Shown piece after piece: positions 59,306 to 64,000 of a stretch of DNA of 64,000 nt. The stretch's first letter is position 1. The number at the start of each line of letters is the position of its first letter. A program made the position numbers and the translations under genes. Origin of the DNA: Flavivirga abyssicola (lineage in GTDB: Bacteria; Bacteroidota; Bacteroidia; Flavobacteriales; Flavobacteriaceae). Location of the stretch: contig NZ_CP141266.1 of assembly GCF_030540775.2 (NCBI RefSeq), positions 3,707,001-3,771,000 of the forward strand. Reading direction: 5' to 3'. The notes beneath the pieces were generated by a model. The model saw only the letters and a list, made by a program, of their open reading frames with translations. It made no database searches and was not told where the DNA came from.

Positions 59306-61260
59306 TTTAGCTTTAAGTCTTCCTTAATTTTTACATTCAAAAAAGCAAATGAAATTATATATAAAGGAAGCCCAATTAATAAAAGGAAAAAATTAGGGCT
59401 TTTATCTTTCTTTTTAATGTGCGTATAAAATTTGAAAGTACTAATTAAAAGCCTTACATAGTAGAAAGCAAATAAAACGAATGCACCAATACTAATTTTA
59501 ATTAATATAGAGGCTAGTGATGGTAATTTATTGTTATTGCATATAAAGTATAATATAAGTAATGCAGCTCCTATACTATATGAAATAAGAGCAAGCTTAG
59601 CTTGATTTTTATATTTTTTAGCAATGTGTTCTGAAACATCATAATCATCATCTATATGAACCCCTTTCTCTCGAATTTGTTTTATTGAAAGTCCTCGACT
59701 ATTTAATAATTTTATAGCTTCATAGCGGATATTCTCGTCATGTCCTAGCGTTTCGTAGTTATTGATTACATTGTAGAGTTCTTCATTTTTATAAGGAATA
59801 AGAAACTTATAATCGACAGCGTCTTTTTCTTTGATATTAAAAACTTTCTTTAATGGTTCGATAATGTTCCCTAATTCGAATATACCTCGATCTGCAGTAG
59901 CTCTTTTAGTCAAAAACACACCTAATGGAAGCATCATTAATGTTGAAAACCAGCTAGCCAAAATTGGATTAAGATTTCCACTTTTGGCACTATTTGTAGC
60001 AAAAATACCTATAAAGTGATAGGTTAAAAATAATAGTATAGCTATTACCATAGGTAGGCCAATACCTCCTTTACGTATTAAGGCTCCCAAGGGGGCGCCG
60101 ACAAAAAATAAGATGATACAAGCAAAACCAAGTGCAAATTTTTCGTGTAATGAAATGATATGCTTATTAACCAAAATTTTAGCATTTTTCCTTGTTTTTT
60201 CTTTGGAAATGACAATTTGTTTTGCACTGGTTATTGATTTCACAGCAATATCGGCTAATTCGAATTTTTTTGTGGGGCTAAAAAGCTCAAAAAGGTTATC
60301 TGTATTAATAGAATCATTGATGGGTTTTTTAACTTTTTTGGTTTTAATATTTTTAGATATACCAGACCGCTGAAATAAACTTTTTGAAAATGATTGATAA
60401 TCATTTTGCCTTTTTTCCGTTAGAGAATCAATAGTTTTGTTTAGACTACTGATGTTAAGCATGCTGTATTTGTCTGTTTGTGATTTTTTGTCGAAATCTA
60501 CTTTATTAAAATCTGATAAATCTATATTGATAATGTATTTTTCGAAGGTGCTTTTAACAAAAGGTTTTTTGTTTTTTGATTTTACACTTTTTGGCAAAAG
60601 ATCTTCATAATAATTACCGTCAAATAATATAAGTTTTAAAGTATTGGAGTTTTTTTCACTAACAAGTTCTCCTGTTTTGGATTTTATGGTTTTTAAGTTT
60701 AATCTATTGCGGGTACCTCCTTTAATGTGAATGGTTACATCGTTAAGAATTCGATCATTATCGCCGCTTTTTTTGCCCACTTTAATATTAAAGTTGTCTC
60801 CTATAGGATTAAACTGACCTTCAGCAATTGCCATTGCTGGCTTCGTGTTTTTTATGTTTATTCGTAGATTAAGTATATTATATTCAGCCCAGGGAATAAC
60901 ATTGTTAGAAAATAAAAAGGTAACAAATCCTAGTACAACAATAAAGACGCTAAGACCAGACATGGCACGTTTTAAAGAAATACCTGTTGATTTCATGGCA
61001 GCAAATTCATAATTTTCTGCAAAAGACCCAAATACCATTATAGATGCAAGTAATATGGTAAGTGGTAATACCAAAGGAATTAACTTAGGCATGAAGTAAA
61101 TTAAAAATTTAGCTATAACTACAATATCTAAATCTTTACCTGCAAGCTCTTTGATGTATAACCAAATAGTTTGTAAAATAAATATCAGCATAAGAATTAC
61201 AAACACGCTGATAAAAGTTTTAAGATATGTAGTTAGTATATATCGGTCTAATATTTTCAT
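59284..61260 (-). CDS. LptF/LptG-family lipopolysaccharide export permease
   Basis: A 658-residue YjgP/YjgQ-family membrane protein of the ABC-type LPS exporter. The N-terminal pair of helices (TYLKTFISVFVILMLIFIL) is followed by the conserved LIPLVLPLTILLASIMVFG and YEFAAMKSTGISLKRAM block, a periplasmic jelly-roll region, then helices around FALGFACIILFFVGAPLGAL. It is longer than the 350-residue enterobacterial proteins. The extra length comes from a Ser/Lys-rich periplasmic insert and a C-terminal extension with three further helices, as seen in Bacteroidota homologues. It is transcribed in the same direction as lolA and ftsK upstream. Confidence 0.88.
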   Translation of the reverse strand: MKILDRYILTTYLKTFISVFVILMLIFILQTIWLYIKELAGKDLDIVVIAKFLIYFMPKLIPLVLPLTILLASIMVFGSFAENYEFAAMKSTGISLKRAMSGLSVFIVVLGFVTFLFSNNVIPWAEYNILNLRINIKNTKPAMAIAEGQFNPIGDNFNIKVGKKSGDNDRILNDVTIHIKGGTRNRLNLKTIKSKTGELVSEKNSNTLKLILFDGNYYEDLLPKSVKSKNKKPFVKSTFEKYIINIDLSDFNKVDFDKKSQTDKYSMLNISSLNKTIDSLTEKRQNDYQSFSKSLFQRSGISKNIKTKKVKKPINDSINTDNLFELFSPTKKFELADIAVKSITSAKQIVISKEKTRKNAKILVNKHIISLHEKFALGFACIILFFVGAPLGALIRKGGIGLPMVIAILLFLTYHFIGIFATNSAKSGNLNPILASWFSTLMMLPLGVFLTKRATADRGIFELGNIIEPLKKVFNIKEKDAVDYKFLIPYKNEELYNVINNYETLGHDENIRYEAIKLLNSRGLSIKQIREKGVHIDDDYDVSEHIAKKYKNQAKLALISYSIGAALLILYFICNNNKLPSLASILIKISIGAFVLFAFYYVRLLISTFKFYTHIKKKDKSPNFFLLLIGLPLYIISFAFLNVKIKEDLKLNCLNSLK

Positions 61261-61496
61261 CTACTCACACGTATTGTTTTTTTATAGCCAGATGCAACAT
61301 TTATATAATAATTTTCATTAGCGATTAAATTTTTATTCATAAATGTTTTACACGTTTAAATTTTATTAATCAATTGTTTAACAGGCTAATTATAAAATTA
61401 AGAACGCATGTAAGTACGTCGTTCTCATATTAAAAATCTTTAAAAAAGGATAATTTTTTTTAAAACTTCGTTAATACTTGTTTAACTATTATTTAC

Positions 61497-62138
61497 CTAA
61501 TCTAATTTATTAATGTAATAATCTTCATATTTATTAGCATCAAAGGTAAATAAGGTTTCTGATAAAGGCTCATTTGTTTTAAAAGAATTAACAGTGAGTG
61601 TTGTTTTCGTATTGTTTTTTCCAAGTTGGATTAAATTGTATATATGCTTAGTTTGTGCATCAATACCTAGTAAAATATATTTTATTTCAGATTTAGAATC
61701 TATAGGTGTTAATTTAATATACTGTATTTTTCGACCTTTTATACTTTGTTCGATATCTGTCGAATAAATATAACCATCTTCATAAAAAGACAACATTTTA
61801 CTTGGTGTGATAGCATCTTCTTCGTTATCATTTTCAGATGAAATTGTTACTTCTTCATCTTCAGGGCTTATGGTATAAAGTGTTTTACCATCAAAGAGGC
61901 GTATAACTCCAAGAATATTCAATTTATATTGGTCACCTTTCATAATAACATCTCCTCGAGTCTCTTGTTTTATGTTTTCTGAAGTATTCTCGAGTGTATA
62001 TTTAAAGTCTATGGATATATTTTTATAGCTTTTTACTTTTTTAGAAACTTCATTTAATAGTGTTTTGGCTTTGTTTTGAGTGAAGCCTGTAAATGTAAAA
62101 GCAATAAATAAGTATGTAATAATATGTTTCATTTTCAA
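61497..62138 (-). CDS. lolA: LolA-like outer-membrane lipoprotein carrier
   Basis: A 213-residue periplasmic protein. A signal peptide (IITYLFIAFTFTGFTQ) is followed by the LolA fold, with KVKSYKNISIDFKYTLEN, DVIMKGDQYKLNI, RLFDGKTLYTISPEDEEV and a late IQLGKNNTKTTLTVNSFK. It escorts lipoproteins from the inner to the outer membrane. It starts 7 bp after the ftsK stop, so the two are likely co-transcribed. Confidence 0.85.
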   Translation of the reverse strand: MKMKHIITYLFIAFTFTGFTQNKAKTLLNEVSKKVKSYKNISIDFKYTLENTSENIKQETRGDVIMKGDQYKLNILGVIRLFDGKTLYTISPEDEEVTISSENDNEEDAITPSKMLSFYEDGYIYSTDIEQSIKGRKIQYIKLTPIDSKSEIKYILLGIDAQTKHIYNLIQLGKNNTKTTLTVNSFKTNEPLSETLFTFDANKYEDYYINKLD

Positions 62139-62145
62139 ATTTAAA

Positions 62146-64000
62146 TTAAATCTCGTTTTCTAAATGTTGATCTAAAGCTATTAAGTCTGTAATTAAAACT
62201 TGTCTAGCTTTACTACCTTCAAAAGGGCCTACTATTCCAGCCGCTTCTAATTGATCAATTAATCTTCCGGCTCTATTGTAGCCTAATTTTAACTTTCGTT
62301 GCAATAAAGAAGCAGAACCTTGTTGTGCTGTTACGATAACGATGGCTGCATCTTTAAACAGTTTATCTCTGTCTGATATGTCTATATCAATACCTGTGCC
62401 ACTTTCTTCACCAACATATTCTGGCAATAGGTAGGCATCTGGATATGCTTTTTGAGATCCTATGTAATCTGTTATTTTTTCAACTTCTGGTGTGTCAACA
62501 AAAGCACACTGCACACGAATAACATCATTCCCTTGTGTGAATAACATATCTCCACGACCAATTAATTGATCTGCACCGGAGCCGTCTAGAATAGTTCTTG
62601 AGTCAATTTTAGAAGTTACTCTAAATGCGATACGAGCAGGGAAATTCGCTTTTATTATACCAGTAATTACATTAACAGATGGACGTTGTGTTGCGATAAT
62701 TAAGTGTATCCCGATTGCTCTGGCTAATTGTGCTAAACGTGCTATAGGTGTTTCGACCTCTTTTCCAGCTGTCATAATTAGATCAGCAAACTCATCAACT
62801 ACAAGAACGATATAAGGTAAGAACTGGTGTCCATCATTAGGGTTTAATTTACGATCTTTAAACTTGGCATTGTATTCTGCAATGTTTCTACACATGGCAT
62901 TTTTTAGAAGCTCGTAACGGTTATCCATTTCAATACATAAAGAGTTTAATGTATTGATAACTTTAGTGTTGTCGGTAATGATGGCATCTTCACTATCTGG
63001 TAATTTTGCCAAATAATGACGTTCAATTTTATTAAAAAGGGTGAGCTCTACTTTTTTAGGGTCGACTAAAATAAATTTAACTTCTGCTGGATGCTTTTTA
63101 TATAGTAATGATGTTAAAACAGCATTTAAACCTACCGATTTACCTTGTCCTGTTGCACCTGCCATTAATAAGTGAGGCATTTTTGCAAGATCAACCACAA
63201 AAGTTTCGTTACTAATCGTTTTTCCTAAAGCGATAGGAAGTTGCATTTCTGAAGTTTGAAACTTTTTAGACGCAATTACCGAACGCATTGATACGATGGT
63301 AGAATTTTTATTAGGAACTTCTATACCAATAGTACCTTTCCCAGGAATAGGGGCGATAATACGAATACCAAGAGCAGATAATGATAACGCGATATCGTCC
63401 TCTAAATTTTTAATTTTTGAAATACGAACACCTGCTTCAGGAACTATTTCATATAGAGTAACTGTTGGACCTATAGTCGCTTTAATACTGGCAATACCTA
63501 TCTTGTAGTTGCTTAACGTTTCAACAATTTTATTTTTGTTCTCCTCTAATTCTTCTTGATTGATGGTAATACCCTCAGAATCATATTTTTTTAAGAGATC
63601 GAGATGAGGAAATTGATATTTGGCCAATTCAAGTGTAGGATCGAATTGTCCAAAATCCTCAACTAACTTATTAGCTAAATTATTTGTTTCTGAAAGTTCT
63701 TCTGCAACCTTTTCAACTTTCATTTCAAGATCTAATTCTTCTTCCTCTTCTTTTGGAGCGACCTTAACTTCAAGCGGTGCTATGTCTTTAGCAGGTTTAG
63801 TATCCTTCTTTAATGCAGGTTCTTCGTTTTGTAAAGGAATTTCATAAGCAGTTTTTATAGCTTCTGCTTCTTCAGACAAGTTATTATCTAGTGGAATAAT
63901 TAAATCATCCTTTAAATCCGAAATTTCATTTTTAATATCCTTTTTTGCAGATTTAAAAATATTCGCTAAACTTTCAAAAGTGACTCTAAAACGAATTGCT
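62146..64000 (-). CDS. ftsK: DNA translocase FtsK, 5' end outside window
   Basis: The reading frame stays open to the right edge, beyond the TTG at 63879, so it is the C-terminal part of FtsK/SpoIIIE, about 618 residues visible. An acidic, Glu/Lys-rich linker comes first, then the alpha domain, the beta motor with Walker A in GATGQGKSVGLNAVL and Walker B in IVLVVDEFADLIM, and the C-terminal gamma domain (LKLGYNRAGRLIDQLEAAG) that reads KOPS-like sequences. It pumps chromosomal DNA at the division septum. The N-terminal membrane domain should lie just outside the window. Confidence 0.95.
   Translation of the reverse strand, partial: AIRFRVTFESLANIFKSAKKDIKNEISDLKDDLIIPLDNNLSEEAEAIKTAYEIPLQNEEPALKKDTKPAKDIAPLEVKVAPKEEEEELDLEMKVEKVAEELSETNNLANKLVEDFGQFDPTLELAKYQFPHLDLLKKYDSEGITINQEELEENKNKIVETLSNYKIGIASIKATIGPTVTLYEIVPEAGVRISKIKNLEDDIALSLSALGIRIIAPIPGKGTIGIEVPNKNSTIVSMRSVIASKKFQTSEMQLPIALGKTISNETFVVDLAKMPHLLMAGATGQGKSVGLNAVLTSLLYKKHPAEVKFILVDPKKVELTLFNKIERHYLAKLPDSEDAIITDNTKVINTLNSLCIEMDNRYELLKNAMCRNIAEYNAKFKDRKLNPNDGHQFLPYIVLVVDEFADLIMTAGKEVETPIARLAQLARAIGIHLIIATQRPSVNVITGIIKANFPARIAFRVTSKIDSRTILDGSGADQLIGRGDMLFTQGNDVIRVQCAFVDTPEVEKITDYIGSQKAYPDAYLLPEYVGEESGTGIDIDISDRDKLFKDAAIVIVTAQQGSASLLQRKLKLGYNRAGRLIDQLEAAGIVGPFEGSKARQVLITDLIALDQHLENEI

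Noticed and set aside
61395-61425. Inverted repeat AGAACG...CGTTCT between lolA and the LptF/G gene
   Set aside because: The stem is only about 6 bp and has no T tract on the minus strand, so a terminator is not supported.
1-64000. CRISPR arrays, rRNA genes, intact insertion sequences and replication origins
   Set aside because: I looked for regularly spaced direct repeats, rRNA-like sequence and complete transposase genes and found none.

Overview
The window comes from an AT-rich member of the Bacteroidota, most likely a marine flavobacterium. The evidence is two SusC/SusD pairs, a hybrid two-component regulator, type IX secretion (T9SS) sorting domains, sulfatases, promoters of the TAnnTTTG type, and the flavobacterial-looking block ftsK - lolA - lptF/G-like - ribB. 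No species can be named from the sequence alone.

Region 1 (1-1.1 kb, minus): an ECF sigma factor and the start of its FecR anti-sigma partner, probably the regulatory end of another locus to the left. Region 2 (1.5-40.1 kb): a large polysaccharide utilisation locus (PUL). On the minus strand, kduI-kduD-DUF4861-aldose epimerase form an operon, divergent from a LacI-family regulator and sharing a perfect operator-like palindrome with it. On the plus strand follow SusC/SusD pair 1, a hybrid two-component system, a surface lipoprotein, SusC/SusD pair 2, a GH88 unsaturated uronyl hydrolase, a beta-helix protein, a DNRLRE/CBM-like protein, two sulfatases, a GH43-like protein with a discoidin domain, a PL8 chondroitinase-ABC-like lyase, a T9SS-sorted protein, a complete TRAP transporter and a ThuA/DUF1080 protein. 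The logic is: a sulfated, uronate-containing, glycosaminoglycan-like polymer is desulfated and cut by PL8, the unsaturated ends are released by GH88, and the unsaturated uronate is converted by KduI and KduD. Four copies of an AATTtACCCCCT-like element sit upstream of PUL transcription starts. Region 3 (40.6-42.5 kb): a GH16 enzyme with an Ig-like domain, a chitin-binding-like module and a T9SS sorting domain.

Region 4 (42.6-55.7 kb) is the most unusual part. It opens with a decayed IS200-type transposase. A compact plus-strand cluster follows: a three-helix membrane protein, an SH3-subtilase without signal peptide, a secreted barrel-like protein, a small M15 peptidase without signal peptide, a 950-residue patatin phospholipase, another membrane protein, and a membrane-inserted KAP P-loop NTPase with a macro-like N-terminal region. 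It ends near a tRNA-Ser(TGA) gene whose 3' end is duplicated as a 17-bp direct repeat, a sign of past integration. The mix of lipase, protease and KAP NTPase resembles the parts list of bacterial conflict systems, but no described system with this composition is recognised here.

Region 5 (56-64 kb): housekeeping genes - a nitroreductase-family protein, a DegT-family aminotransferase, RibB with a degenerate RibA domain, an LptF/LptG-family permease, LolA-like protein and a 5'-truncated FtsK.
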